From positions 620,001 to 684,000 of the forward strand of contig CM049991.1 of NCBI GenBank assembly GCA_016630955.3: DNA of 64,000 bases, written 5' to 3'. Origin of the DNA: Didymella arachidicola. Its lineage: Eukaryota > Ascomycota > Dothideomycetes > Pleosporales > Didymellaceae. Made by a program: the position numbers and the translations under genes. Positions 32,180 through 44,317 of this stretch are shown here, piece after piece (positions within the stretch are counted from its first letter, which is position 1; the number at the start of each line of letters is the position of its first letter). The notes under the pieces were generated by a model. The model was given only the letters and a program-made list of their open reading frames with translations, did not search any database and was not told where the DNA came from.

Positions 32180-32864
32180 CGTGGCCGCGGGCGTGGGGTG
32201 TTTTTTTACAGCACTATTTGGTGTGCGTTCATAGGAACCATGTTTTGAGCGGATGGGTGGATACCCGCGGGTTATATATATTGTAATACATAATACTTTG
32301 ATGCACCTTCATACTTTTTAGCACCTCTTTGCTTCAGACTCACGCCACACAACCGCCCGAGCCCTGCCTGCATCTTACATCTCGAGTCTTCGACCCCCCC
32401 CCCCCCCCCCCAGCATAAGAAAGCAGCATGTCCTGCACAAGAATTCGTGCACGTCGCGCTCCACCTCCCTCCTCACTTGCTCACAAACCACGCCCCCTCC
32501 TTACCATCATCCTCGCGGGAAAACAGAAGCCATCAGCGCTGGCCGTGGTGTTGAGAAGCTGGCCGAGTTGAAAGTCCGCCCTTGCCCTCGTCCTTTTTCC
32601 AATCATCTCCGCCCAACACCGAGCGAGCTCAGCGCGACAAGTCGCTAGCACGACCATGAAAATCCTCAGCCCAACCTCTGATTCATCACCACCCTCGCAT
32701 CCCCACCCGTCTTCTTGGCCCATCCCGTTTTGAGACTGGGCATGGTGTGGGGTGCGATGCGAGGTTCTGTGCCCGGATCCAGGCCTCGGCACTGCTGTGA
32801 CTGCCATGGTCCTCATGCGATGCCTTACTGTCCGCGCTGCTGATTCTTCTCGTCGCGTCCTGCC
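32180..32864. other. Convergent 3' region with C18 tract
   Basis: An AT-rich stretch (about 32270-32300) probably belongs to 3' end formation of the upstream gene. A run of 18 C lies at 32394-32411. No gene seen. Confidence 0.5.
32394..32411. repeat. C18 homopolymer
   Basis: Eighteen consecutive C on the plus strand between two convergent genes; length may be unstable or an assembly artefact. Confidence 0.9.
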
Positions 32865-33499
32865 TCATGAGAAGTCTGAGGGTGCGTCCTTCCCAGCCAC
32901 GACAGTGTCCGGTCTGGCTTTGATAGCGTTCTCCTCGCCTTTGAGCTTGATCGGCCGGCGGGATGTGTATCTGGCGGGGTTAGTCGGTGGTGTGCTAATT
33001 ATACATTTTCGACTTACTTGATCCACACATACTCCCCGGCAGCGTAGAGTATGACAAACAGAGTAATCCACGCAATTACCAACCCCACATAGCGAGTCTC
33101 AGCATCATCCGTCGGGTGGTCGTGCGTCATGTGCCTGACCTCCCTCCCCATGCCGCAGACAATCTTGTTCTGGCGCATGTTCTCGTCCGACAACGAGGAC
33201 CCCCTGCTCGTCGTGTCTAACACATCGCCTGGAAGCGGGGCGGGGATGGCGAGCACCCTCGCGATGGTGCTCTTGCTTGCAAACTGCACCTTGATGTCGT
33301 ACTGCGAGGCTAGCATCTGCGCGGCTCGCCAGCCGAAACCCGGGGACTCGAAGAAGTTGCATGGAGTGGGCTTTTCGTCTGCACGGAATGTGAGGCAGCG
33401 ACACTGGATGTCCTCGAGACGGGGCTGGTGGTCTGCTGGTGCTGCGAGGGCGGTGCTGGCTGTGAGAGCCGTGACGAGGGCACCGAGTTTGAACAGCAT
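32865..33499 (-). CDS. Small single-pass membrane protein, secretory pathway
   Basis: Two exons, 33499-33018 and 32970-32865, 195 residues. A signal peptide (MLFKLGALVTALTASTALA) precedes a luminal domain with the cysteine cluster CRCLTF...PTPCNFFE and a later IVCGMG. The membrane helix is YVGLVIAWITLFVILYAAGE, and a short basic tail (RRPIKLKGEE...) follows. Without the intron (33017-32971, GTAAGT donor) the frame stops right after the helix; the second exon continues it in phase for 35 more residues. The pattern resembles a conserved but uncharacterised ascomycete type I membrane protein. Function unknown. Confidence 0.82.
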
Positions 33500-36400
33500 G
33501 ATGAAGGGCGATGATGTAGTCTGGTGCTCGTTTTCAACAAGGTATTGACGTGATAATATGGCTGGATGAGCACCTCAGCTCGTCGAGTTGAATCCGGGTG
33601 GTGTCGATCTAGACCGTTCCTTAGCGCGCCTCGCTCCGAGCAGTGTTCAAGCAACTGAGTGAGCGGATTTACTTGAACGGGTCAGAGGCGTATGCGTGCC
33701 AAGTTGGTGGTTTTACATATGTGTGCGGGGGATGCGAGAGTTATGAGGTGTCAGACGGAGCAAGAACCAGGTCGTGTGCTGCTGAAACTACGCTGCACCG
33801 TGAGTGATTAAGAACCTTGCAGCGATCGTTTACACATCCTCAGCCACGAATGCCGGGTCTGGGATTGCTGTCAGCCAATCTTCGTGGGCCAGCGACCCTC
33901 GATTTGGGGGTCTAGTGGTGGATGGGCCCACGAATGAACGGTTCACTGATGAAACGTGGGGCCCAATGTGGCTTGGGATATGTGGCTCGTGTCGCCAGAG
34001 CACCAATGATTTGCCTTTGACTGCGATGATTTATCGATCCATGTCGCGACGTGCACTGAATAAGCAAAGGTTCCTTCAGCATCCGTCGATAGTTGAGCGC
34101 CATTCGTAAATGCATGCTGTAGCCGCCCTCACTGGAAACCGGCCGGAAACGAGGTTGTGGTCCGAACCACCGTCAGCAGTACGGTTTCGGACCGTTGGCT
34201 GCATATGTCATCTTTACTTGCATGCGCTGCCATATCGCGTGCAATGTCAGACCCAACGAAGCTTGAACAGTGTGCAACGTAGAAAGAGCTGAGGAGGATC
34301 ACCAGGCCCGCCCAATGAGCTTCCTTGTGATGACTGTAACCCTCAGGCTGACCCAAGATCGTGTGCATCTGCAAGACTCGGTGAAGTCTCGCAGTGTCGG
34401 CGTTATCCCTGAGCTGCCTTGAATGGCACCAGGGTTCGGACGGTGGAACATGCATGCTGTTCGAGCCATGCTGCTCCTGGCCCATGTCATGGCGCAGCTG
34501 CTGCCTAGGTACTTCAAATCTGGAAATACGGTAGGGTCTGGATATCAATCATCGTGTTGATTAGGGATGATATGCGGGGCGCAATGCTCGCACACAAGAA
34601 TGAAGAGCGATACATACGGAAGCCACACTCGATCGTATTCTCATCTTCACAAACCACGCCTCAAGACAACCCACGAGATGTTTAGAAATGGCGAAGTTCT
34701 CGCCAAGCTTCGCAAGGTGCCCCTGAGTGGCCTCAGCAGAAGCTTCATTTCCTAGACAAAAGCTTGTCGACGCAAGGTGGAGTCAGAATACCAGAGATCA
34801 GCGTCGGCGCGTCAGGGATCGGGTGTCGCGGCACTGCGCTGCACGACGCTACTCCTTTGCACCCATTTTTGATAGGCTGGCGCTTGAGCGTTCCATGTTG
34901 AGTATGGTCGGTGTACAGCGCACCACCGTGGCATCCCGCGAGAGTGCGCGACAAAGCAGGAAGACGATGACGCTGCAGCCATCGACACCATTGATCCGCT
35001 CCGACAGTTGGCTTACATGGCAGTGCATTGGATCCGTTCTACGTCAGTATATTAGAAGACTGTTTCGATTATGGCTTCCAGATTGTGAACCGCGAAGAAG
35101 CAGATCGCTGCGTTGTTGGAGAGCCACGCTGGCCTTCCCATACGAACAGCACAGAATGGTCAGAACTTCCCAGATCTGACAAAGACAGGGGATATTATAT
35201 ACCTAGGTACTTCTTGTTAACCTCGCGAGAGTGAAGTGTTAAGAGTTTGCTGTTCGCCCTCCCAGAAGCAGACAATGTCGAACATTCTCTAATAAGCTCG
35301 ATTGTTCAACATTGGTGTATGAAGCAACTCTGAACGTCGTGATCACGGCACTTCTCACGTCGCGATCTGGTGAGGGGATGTGATGTGGTCAGGGGCATTC
35401 AGAAAGCTGATTCGCTTGCGTGTGGCTTCCTTCTACGGTGTCTATTTCTCATCTTCTCAACTGCATTGGGGGGTGGCTTGGTGTAGTGGTCAAACACCTG
35501 GCTGAGCTTTACTTCTACCCACGAGTTGTCATCCTATAGCATATGCCCTCTGGGAGGCCGGTTTACTATATATAAGTAGCCAAGTTGATGTGAATTACAA
35601 TCAATCAAGCAATCATCTGCATGGGTAAATTTCTCACGACATGACCGAAATGCAGGGCCAGAAAGTTCGAAGGACGATGTTTTCAACAAGAGTATGGGAA
35701 GAATATTCAGAAAGCCGCCATCCAAGATTGAGATCAGACTGACTCTAATGATCTTGGAAACGGAAACGACGAGAATCATTGGGTAACGGCTTCCCAAGTC
35801 TTACTGATACCTCAGCATGTGAGAAATTTCCAGATACCGATGGTTCGAATGGCACACGCAAGCTAGCGTATTGAATATTAGTTGACCCAGCCAGACATGG
35901 TTTACATCGAAGTACGTGGGCGTCATCATTACCTACGGTAATACTGCTAGCTGCAGGGCCAGGGTCCAACTGTGGTCATGCGATCTAGGAAAGGATGCAG
36001 AGCTGATGTTCGTGAAGAGTATAGGTATCCCCATTCAAGTTTATCGACTGCGACGATAACTGAATGAGGGCTAGCCTACATGTACACTAAGCCACTCCTA
36101 AAGACCTAACTCTTGTATTCGAGAACTATGGTTATAGAAAGAAGACCAGAGGAACTTTCGCCAGGTGACAAACGGCGAGAGATGGTCGACTTGGCCTGGT
36201 TGTATGTCCTCCACCTTGAGTCTGCACAGCTGAGGCCCCATCATGTGGACCGTATGAAGGATGGGAAAAGAGATGACTTCAAGAAACACCCAATATGGGA
36301 TAAAGAGTTGATCGAGCACGAAAAGAAGCGCACGCGGCCCTCTTCTGCCAACGCTTGTAGAAAACCTCGAATGCAGCGGGTGAGGCGAGCGCCGGAAAGA

Positions 36401-38328
36401 GGTAAGTTCCAGTCGAAGAGCAGGTGAGAAGGGGTCGAACCTTACGGTCCTCGACAAGCCATTTTGCTTCCCGTCCAATAGAATTATCCGCGTTGGAGTT
36501 TTGCACTGAATTCAGTTGTGTCTGAACGCAGTTGCGAGAGTACTGGATCAATTCGTATCTTTTCACAACCTATTGCCGTTCCCGTGAGTAAGTGCGGGCA
36601 CCTCGATCTCTGTTACCATGCACGATCAGAAGCACCACGAAGCCGCCGGCGATTCCCAGTGAAAACCACGATGCATGCGTGCCAGGACCTCAGGTGGGTA
36701 GCAACATTGTAGCAAGCTTGCCCATATGCGCTCTAGTCTCCATCTCTCTTCTCTCACTGGCTGCAGCTCACGGAAACACTCCCTCAGAAAATCTACACTT
36801 TGACAACTCCTACTCGTTTTGGAAGTTTGGGCAGTGCTTGTGGTCAGATAGATCAGCTCACTTTCTCGTCTGCGTTGTCCTGCTTTGGTCCGTGTCCCAG
36901 GATTTGTAGGCGAGGAGGCGCTGGGAGCTTTGCCAGTTTTGGAGCGCAGATTGGCTTAGGCGAGGCGTTGGAACTTGTAAGGCGCAGAAGGCTTAATCTG
37001 CAGGAGTACGTAACTATGATATTCTTCGGGTGCTGGAATTCAGCTCTCACGGTAGTTGGTGTTGTGTACGAGTTACGAGCATGTGTGAACTCAGCAAGCA
37101 GCCAGAGCCGCTTTGGTCGCGCTAAAAGTCCGCCGACTTCCTTCAGGGCCTGATAATGGCCTTCCCATAAGCTCAGTAGACCGTGGTAGCAAAAGCCCGA
37201 CGGGTATCCATAGCGCTGGATATGACTAGGCGTGGAGTTCTGTGTTTCGCGCGGCGTTGATGGAAGAACGTGGCTTCCCGAGCTTGTGCTGTAGAGTGAC
37301 GTCAGCGAACAGCTTCAGCCGCATACGACAAATTTGGGCTTTCTGAATTACCGATGATGGCTTTCGAAGTCCCAATAATACGTTCTGGGACGGCGTGCCG
37401 CGGCGTGCCGGAAGAGATCCTGCAGTGCGTCTTGCAGGTATCAGCTCGGATCTAACAGCGTTCGCCGTCACTCATATAAAGCTGACTCCTGCAAAGCAGA
37501 CACAGCCAATGCTTTTCAAGGAGCGGAAGAATATGTTTCTTCCATCTCGACTCTTTACCTTTTGCCCAGTCAAGCTGCTTGAAAAGCAAGCGATAGGCCT
37601 GGCATCATCTCCAGCCAACCTGAAATGGGCCTCAAGTCGTGAGTATGATCATGTACAAACCACAATTAGCAGAGTATAACTGTATATGCCTCCCGCCTAC
37701 TCTGAGTGGTTGACTGTTTTCTCACAGTCGTAGACCCTTGCCGAAGATGAAATCTCTTTGCGGCTGACCTTGACTGGCGGAGAAACTCTGCGGAGCAAGT
37801 TACGTCTCAGAGATGTCCCAACTGCTGATGGTATTCCGCGGAGGTTCAGTCAACTTCCCCGCAGTCATGGACAATTTTGCGAATGCTACTCCCTTAAGTG
37901 ATCATCTCGATTGTATGTGAGCTTTAAGTGTCTGGATTGAAGATGGAGCGTGCGAAGAACATATGAACGTGGTTCTCGAAGCATGCGCAGTAATTGTGGC
38001 GGTGAGTATTGTTTTACACGTGAAGCTTGATATCAGAGTGTAGCAACGGGAAGCGTGATACTGCGTGCGACTGAATGGACGACATTGCCTCGACCTGACC
38101 TATGGCCTTCATTCCAGGAAAATTAACAGAGAAGGATCGACGAACACTAAGATCGTCACAGGAGCCTCATTGGTTCATAGGAGATATATGGGTATCTTGT
38201 ATATGAAGTAAACGACACAGGTAGGATGAATGAAAATGTGGGGTATCATAACAGGTACTGCTGCTCGCAGCAGATAGCAATGCAAGGAAGAGAGTTGCGC
38301 GCCCAGACCATGAACTCCAGCGATACAA
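33500..38328. other. Long gene-poor stretch
   Basis: About 4.8 kb with no supported gene. A plus-strand frame starting at ATG 36128 (to 36427) is charged and protein-like (PGDKRREMVDLAWLYVLHLE) and ends near a GTAAGT at 36401, but no partner exon is evident. A tRNA A-box-like sequence near 35478 lacks the rest of a tRNA. Other open frames are short and overlap on both strands. Confidence 0.45.
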
Positions 38329-39336
38329 TCATCTACGCGACCGCCTGTGCCGCGTACTTGAGTCTCCGTGGCCAGCAGAAGCTTGAGAGCTACTGACACA
38401 GTCCCAGTTGAACGGTACCTGCGACGTTGGGATCGACAGGTCCCCATACCGTCGAAGCCTTTCTCTTCTCGGGGGTGGTGATGGCTGCGCAAAGGCGTCG
38501 CGACGGACAGTCTCGAGGGCCTGATTGGTAGCAGCAAGCACAGCAAAACGGCGGTCAGGTACTCGCCTCGCAGCTGTATTTGGTGTTCGTGAGCGTGCAC
38601 TGCGCACGGTAGGAGCTTGCTGCTCCTGCTGGTGAGAGCGATGGTGGCGCGACCGAGAGGATGAGGACGCCGGAGCAGCATCGTACTGTTGAGACGATCT
38701 GTGCTGGCGACTGGATCGATGGCTACGTGGAGAAGCATCCAGCGTTTGATAATTCTGCCTTGATGGTGTCTTAGGCGGGGAAGGCACAAAGAACGACCAT
38801 CCCCGCGAAGGTTCAGCACGAAGGTTCTTCTTGGACTTGGAGTTCTTTGGAGGATCGCGCTTGGCTCCGCGGCCTCGAAGGGTCCCCTGCGACGTATGCT
38901 TTGGGTGTCGCTGTCGCTGATGGGTGCTGCGATGCGGCCGAGGGTTGAGTAAAGTTTCTTGAGAAGAGTGTGTGCTTCTGGTTTGATATACGCCTCCGGG
39001 ATATACCGAGCGTTGCCAGATCGTTGGCACCTCGACATTCAAGGCTGGTATTTGTTGCTCGTAACCCTGATACGGGTTCGCATGTTGGTATTGCGATCGA
39101 ACATCGATATCATGTCTGGCGCGTCGCGGTGAGCGAGGAACCTCAGCATCTGTAGAAAGCCTCCTCTTCGGCGAGTCTTTCGATCTGCGCTTCTCCTGGA
39201 CCTCCGCAACAACAGGTCTACCCTTGTCGTGAAGCGCACCACCTGCCGGCGCATCCCTTCTTCTCTTTTCGTTCGACGAGGACGACGATTTATTCTTCGG
39301 TTTACTCGAGAAACCGAAGTTGAAACACCAACACAT
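38329..39336 (-). CDS. Basic Ser/Arg/His-rich orphan protein
   Basis: Single exon, 335 residues, not recognised. It begins MCWCFNFGF, two cysteines in the first four residues that could be palmitoylated. The rest is strongly basic and low in hydrophobic residues (SPKRRLSTDAEVPRSPRRAR, KNSKSKKNLR, repeated RSS/RHH units), so it is probably disordered and may bind membranes or nucleic acid. A small ordered-looking piece is RFAVLAATNQALETVRRDAF. Another minus-strand frame overlaps its 3' half; the version given has an ATG, a longer frame and more typical composition. Likely lineage-specific. Confidence 0.6.
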   Translation of the reverse strand: MCWCFNFGFSSKPKNKSSSSSNEKRRRDAPAGGALHDKGRPVVAEVQEKRRSKDSPKRRLSTDAEVPRSPRRARHDIDVRSQYQHANPYQGYEQQIPALNVEVPTIWQRSVYPGGVYQTRSTHSSQETLLNPRPHRSTHQRQRHPKHTSQGTLRGRGAKRDPPKNSKSKKNLRAEPSRGWSFFVPSPPKTPSRQNYQTLDASPRSHRSSRQHRSSQQYDAAPASSSSRSRHHRSHQQEQQAPTVRSARSRTPNTAARRVPDRRFAVLAATNQALETVRRDAFAQPSPPPRRERLRRYGDLSIPTSQVPFNWDCVSSSQASAGHGDSSTRHRRSRR

Positions 39337-40974
39337 CGGTCTCGAAAAGTGTTCCGCCCAACTTCCGGACTGCGAGCACTCTTGAAGTTGTCGAGATGTT
39401 TCGCATGCAAGGCTTTCCGAATGCGTAGATACCGGGATGATGCAGATGAGGGACGCAAGGTGCTACTTATGGGCGCGCAAGACAAACCAATGATGATTGC
39501 GACAGGGAGTAGAGCGTCTTGAAGCAAGGGATGTCTAGAGGACTAGGCGCAAGAAAGAAGAGAAAGCTTGGGCAAGATGATCTCATGTGAAGACAAAGAC
39601 CTGGCAAGGTTGCACACCGCACCATTGTCGCGGCGTCGAAGCCGAATTCCAATAATGCGCTTGAGCGTATGGCCAGGAGCTAATCAAGAAGGATTCAATC
39701 CAATGTACCTGGTATCGAGACATTGCGCTCCAATCAAGTGCGAGCCTGTCTGATGGTGTGCGAGGAAAAGACTGATTCGCAAGTTCGCGGAGGGGTGGCT
39801 TACTGGGCCACATGACACCTTCGGACCGGGCAGCTGATCGACTCATCTCTCGCATGGTAGCGGTCTGCTGCTGTGATTGTATATGTATTACGCTCAAAAA
39901 GTGCAATGGGGCGGCGAGCGGCTCTTATATGGGCGCAGTGGTTCCTTCTGAGACGGTTTATGCCTCTCATGTGCTGGTTCTGCGTGTACCTGCGTTTGCT
40001 ACGTGGCACCTGTACTGTGCAGGCAGCGCGGGACGGCTCGCAAGTCGATCCTGGGCACGGCCCTCGACGGAGGTGTTCTCGTGTGATGGCGCATATCTAG
40101 CTGCAGGCAGAGGATGTGACTGCTGACCTGCTGACGTCGAGGTTGTTTATCGTTATCGCATAATGACACTATTGGCTCGGGAGTCTTTGGCCCCATCCGC
40201 GCAAACGAGCAGTGAAAGTCTCGTTGCAGTCCAGGGACCCAGGCGCTTTGTCTCAGCATGACTCTCACTATCAAAGACATCACCCAGAAACTTGTTGAGT
40301 CTGCGCTTGTTCCTGCATGTTTGACCTCAGACGGAATTCTGTTAGATCCGAGCCCGCGCTGCCTTCCATCCCGCAACAAGTTGGACCTGATTCAGGTCGA
40401 TTCGCAGTCCGCCAATAGTCATGCGAGAGCACCTGTTCATCTTGACCGTAGCAAAGCACCTGCATCAGGATGCGAAGTCGCAAATCTGCACGAGCAATGG
40501 ATGCGAGACAGATCACTGAAGCCTACAGGCACTGCAGAATAACATCGGCGCCGCCGAAGTGACGCTTATTGTGATGATTGGCCTGTTCGAAGGACGGAGT
40601 TTCCCTCCCTCAGTGACCATCTGTCGAGCTCGGGAACGAGCGGGTGCGAATGCTCTGCGCTCAGCAATGCCAAACCTTAAAATATTGGGAGCTGGCCATA
40701 GCTCCTGGACATTCAAGGCACCTACCATCCTGCTACGTGGAAGAAAGTCGCGCAGTTTGTCCAAATGGTATGAGCCAGGTAGCCCTCGGCACGTTGGAGT
40801 TGCTTCAACGGACATAACAGCTTTCTGCCTTTATTGCCGATAACGAAGCTACCCCACTGTCCCACCTGTCGTCATCTGTCTGGATAACTCGCAATGTTGT
40901 ACGGTGTCTCTCCTCTTTGTCGCGTTGCACAGATTTTGAAACAACTTTGAACAAGCAAGAAACGATTAGCCACA
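39337..40974. other. Divergent intergenic region, orphan gene / aldo-keto reductase
   Basis: Two promoters expected. No RNA gene or repeat recognised; open frames here are short and without motifs. Confidence 0.45.
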
Positions 40975-42077
40975 ATGCCTCTCATCGCACAGAATCCAAA
41001 TGATCGCATCATCTTGGGATTGATGACCTTCGGTAGCTCCAGCCTTCTCTACTTGCCCCACCAAATCATCAGCTAAGCATCTACAGGTCCTGACGCATCA
41101 TCTGGAGCCCGCATCACAGATCACGCAGAGTTCACAAAACACCTTGATTACTTTCAATCGAAGGGCTACGATGAGATCGACACAGCTCGCATGTACGTTG
41201 GCGGAAAGCAGGAAGGATGGACACGCGATGCCAAGTGGAAGGATCGCGGCTTCACCCTTGCCACAAAGGTGTATCCCTACAAGGCCGGAGTCCACGAGCC
41301 TGAGTCCCTAAAAGAGCACTTCAGCACCTCGTTGAAAGAGCTGGGTGCGGACACCGTGGACATCTTCTACCTGCACGCACCTGACAGGTCCGTACCCTTC
41401 GAGAAGACCTTGGAAGCCGTGAACGAACTGCATAAAGAGGGAAAGTTCGTCCAGCTTGGCCTCAGCAACTACGCAGCTTGGGAGGTTGCCGAGATCTGGA
41501 ACATTGCAAACGAGCGAGGGTGGGTAAAGCCGACTATCTACCAGGCGATGTACAACGCTATCAGTAAGTTAACATCACATACTTTCCACGCCTGTGACTG
41601 ACAGTTCCAGCTCGTGCCATCGAGCCTGAGCTCATCCCACTTTGCCGCAAGTACAAGATCGATATCGTTGTCTACAACCCTCTTGCTGGTGGTCTATTCT
41701 CTGGCAAGATCAAATCTGCAGATATCGTTCCCGATGATGGTCGTTTTGGCAAGGAGGCCGACCGTGTTGGTACCATGTATCGCGAGCGCTACTTCAAGAA
41801 GGGTACATTTGATGCACTCAAGATTGTTGAGACCGCTGCACAAAAGCACAACCTGACCCTACTCGAGATTGCACTGAGATGGACCATCCATCACTCAGAC
41901 CTCAGAACCAGAGTCAAGGGCGGTAACGATGGTGTCATCATTGGTGTCAGCAGTTTCAGTCAGCTTGAAGGGAATCTTGCCGATCTGGAGAAGGGCCCGC
42001 TACCCGACGATGTTGTGCAGTCGCTGGATGAAGCATGGCTGGTCGCGAAGGCAACAGCACCAACTTACTTCCGCTAA
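40975..42077 (+). CDS. Aldo/keto reductase, AKR7 (aflatoxin aldehyde reductase) type
   Basis: NADPH-dependent reductase of aldehydes; AKR7 members act on dialdehydes and succinic semialdehyde. Exons 40975-41032, 41087-41563 and 41611-42077 give 333 residues. The catalytic tetrad is visible: Asp in DEIDTARMY, Tyr in the same motif, Lys in LATKVYPY, and His in IFYLHAPDRS. The AKR7 signatures LGLMTFG and QLGLSNYAAWEVAEIW are present, as is VYNPLAGGLFSGK. The C-terminal cofactor loop contains VIIGVSSFSQLEGNL. It ends TYFR with no targeting signal, so it is probably cytosolic. It stands convergent with the neighbouring dehydrogenase gene. Confidence 0.93.
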
Positions 42078-42862
42078 GTGCGAGCAATTCGACACTGAGC
42101 AACTGTAGGGTATGCACGTAATTCTTTGCATTACGATCAATACATCACTGAATCACTCCATCTTCGACATCAACAAGTTCAGTGCGGTTCGCTCTTTGAG
42201 GGGAAGGCGAACCAGACCGGCCACAGCGAGATCCCCCTCGCAATGTTTCATGTGTGGCTTGATCCGATATGGATTAACCATCGAAAGTTCTACCGTATCA
42301 CAGACATTGCTAAACCAGCATAGGCTGTGAATCTTTCTCTCAAGGCACATATCTGCGGCTTCTACCTTGAAACGCAATACCCCGGAGTCCCATGCCCTGC
42401 CGATTCCAGACTATGTGCGTCCCTTACTTATATTTATAGAACTAATCTGGGAGTCACTCGCACGACACGGGACTGCACTTCTTGCACGAGAGAATTGGAG
42501 ACCTATCACTAGTCTAACGTGATCGATCGCGGCTACAGCTGCACGTGAAAAAGGAGTTAAAGTATGTAATCGACGTTGCTGCATATACTGGCATATATTC
42601 CAGGCCACTAAGACTGCTATTGAGGCACCGTGATATGCTATTGAAACATTTCTACGCCCAAGAAGCTGCTACGCCTCATTTGTCCACCTCGAATACACCT
42701 GACGCACTATCGACCAAGTCTTGCATGTCCGTATGAATATGTTGAGCTCTGTCACCTGCCGTGCGTGCTGTAGCTTGTTCCTTGGACGTTGCTTCGCGCC
42801 TTGAGATATGATGATCTGAGCGCCTCCAGAGGTCATTGAGCCGTAGTTCAGGTATTCTCTCA
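42078..42862. other. Convergent 3' region, reductase / dehydrogenase
   Basis: Two 3' untranslated regions. Nothing else recognised. Confidence 0.45.
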
Positions 42863-44021
42863 TCAAATCTTTGTAGCCCTGAGCTGCAGGCTGTCCACTC
42901 TCATGCCCTCTTCATCCTGCTCCGCGACCGTCAAGTCAGGCAGCTCCTTTGGCATAATCCTCCTAGGCGTGGAACCAGGAGCGACATTATACTTCTCAAA
43001 GTCTTCATCCTTCCATCCTCTCTTCCTGAGGAAATCCTCATCCAACTCCAAGCACCCACTAATCTCACTGGGCTCCGCCTTCAACATCTCCAGGATCGCA
43101 TCCGAGAAGATCGTCGGCTTCCTGAGGTCTTGCATATTCTCACTCTCAACGTTCTGCGTCGCCGCACTCTCAATGGCTACCGCCGGCCAGATACTCGTGA
43201 TCGCCATATCCTTCTTGCCCTCCCTCTTCCAGTCCATCGCGAGTCCCTTCGTCAGGACACTCATGCCTACCTTACCCATCGCGTATCCCGTCTTGCCGCG
43301 GAAAAAGCGCGAGTAAATCGGGGGACTGACGACGATGATCCGGCCCTTCCAGCCTTGCTTCTCAAATTGTGGTAGCGCTTCTTGCACGACGGCATACAGG
43401 CCTTCTACGTTAACTTGTTGCATAAGCTGAAAGCGTTTGAAAGGTATGTTCTGTACGCTGGACCACCATATCGCTCCACTATTGTAGATGATCACGTCGA
43501 TATGACCGTAGAAAGTGGAGGCTATGGCGAAGAGCGCGTTGATCGAGTGAGGTCTGCGTGTGTCGACAGAGATGGAAACTGCAGTACCGCCGGCTTCGCG
43601 AATTTCGCGCTCGACGGTCGAGATGGTGGACGCGGAGGAGTTAGAATCTGGAGGGAAGGGCGAGGTGGAGGAGGTATCTGATGTGCTTTTCGCTGCTACG
43701 ACGACTGGGAACGCGTCAGCGTTTTGTGAGCTCTCTTGCGTCTGAAAACTAGCAATGTTTACCTGCGTATCCACTCTTTGCCAAGTCAATAGCAACCTGG
43801 CGACCTATGCCTCGCGATGCGCCAATGACAAGAGCAACGGGTTTCTTGCCCTGCTCTTCCCTTTTGATCTGATATAGGGCACGTACCTCATCCTTTGTTG
43901 GTTTCGCGCCCGTTTTTTCAAGCTCCTTGCGTGCTATTGCTGAAAGATGTTTGTACTCGTGCTCTAACAGCATGAGAGTGAACGAGTAGTCCTGTTGGGA
44001 GATTCCCGGCGGTATCTGCAT
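42863..44021 (-). CDS. Short-chain dehydrogenase, HSDL2-like
   Basis: NAD(P)-dependent oxidoreductase. Exons 44021-43763 and 43704-42863 give 366 residues. An N-terminal helical extension of about 60 residues precedes the Rossmann fold with the cofactor motif GASRGIG (about 67-73). NSGA replaces the usual NNAG. The catalytic Ser is S213 (VVSPP) and the YxxxK motif is Y227-K231 (GYAMGK). The C-terminal part (SIWPAVAIESAAT, CLELDEDFLRKRGW, FEKYNVAPG) resembles hydroxysteroid dehydrogenase-like protein 2, without the SCP2 sterol carrier domain. It ends RATKI, not a standard PTS1. It shares a 296-bp upstream region with the kappa GST gene. Confidence 0.9.
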
Positions 44022-44317
44022 TGCGTCTCTTACATAATTCGGGCTCGTGGTGTTGATAAGCTGTTTCAGCCTCCAGAGGCCGGGAAGACTTCACGTTGCA
44101 GCTCCTGCTGGGGGAGGTGCTGCGTGCAGACCCCTCGGCATGCGTGTGACGGTGGATGTGATGGTTTGATTAGTGATTGGAAGCTGGCTGCAGGAGGGCC
44201 GATTAACCTCGGTCCGTGCCGATCACGGGTGGGCCACATCTGGAGTCTGGGGTCAACGTCAACTTGAGACTGAGAAGTAGTCAAGCACGATCCTCTAACT
44301 CTCCTTCAATTGCGAAA
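44022..44317. promoter_or_regulatory. Bidirectional promoter region, dehydrogenase / kappa GST
   Basis: The 296-bp gap between two divergent start codons must carry both promoters and leaders. No TATA box or known stress element is clear by eye. Confidence 0.6.

Noticed and set aside
35478..35535. tRNA-like A box (TGGTGTAGTGG)
   Set aside because: No anticodon stem, no GTTCGA-type B box and no pairing acceptor stem can be built around it.
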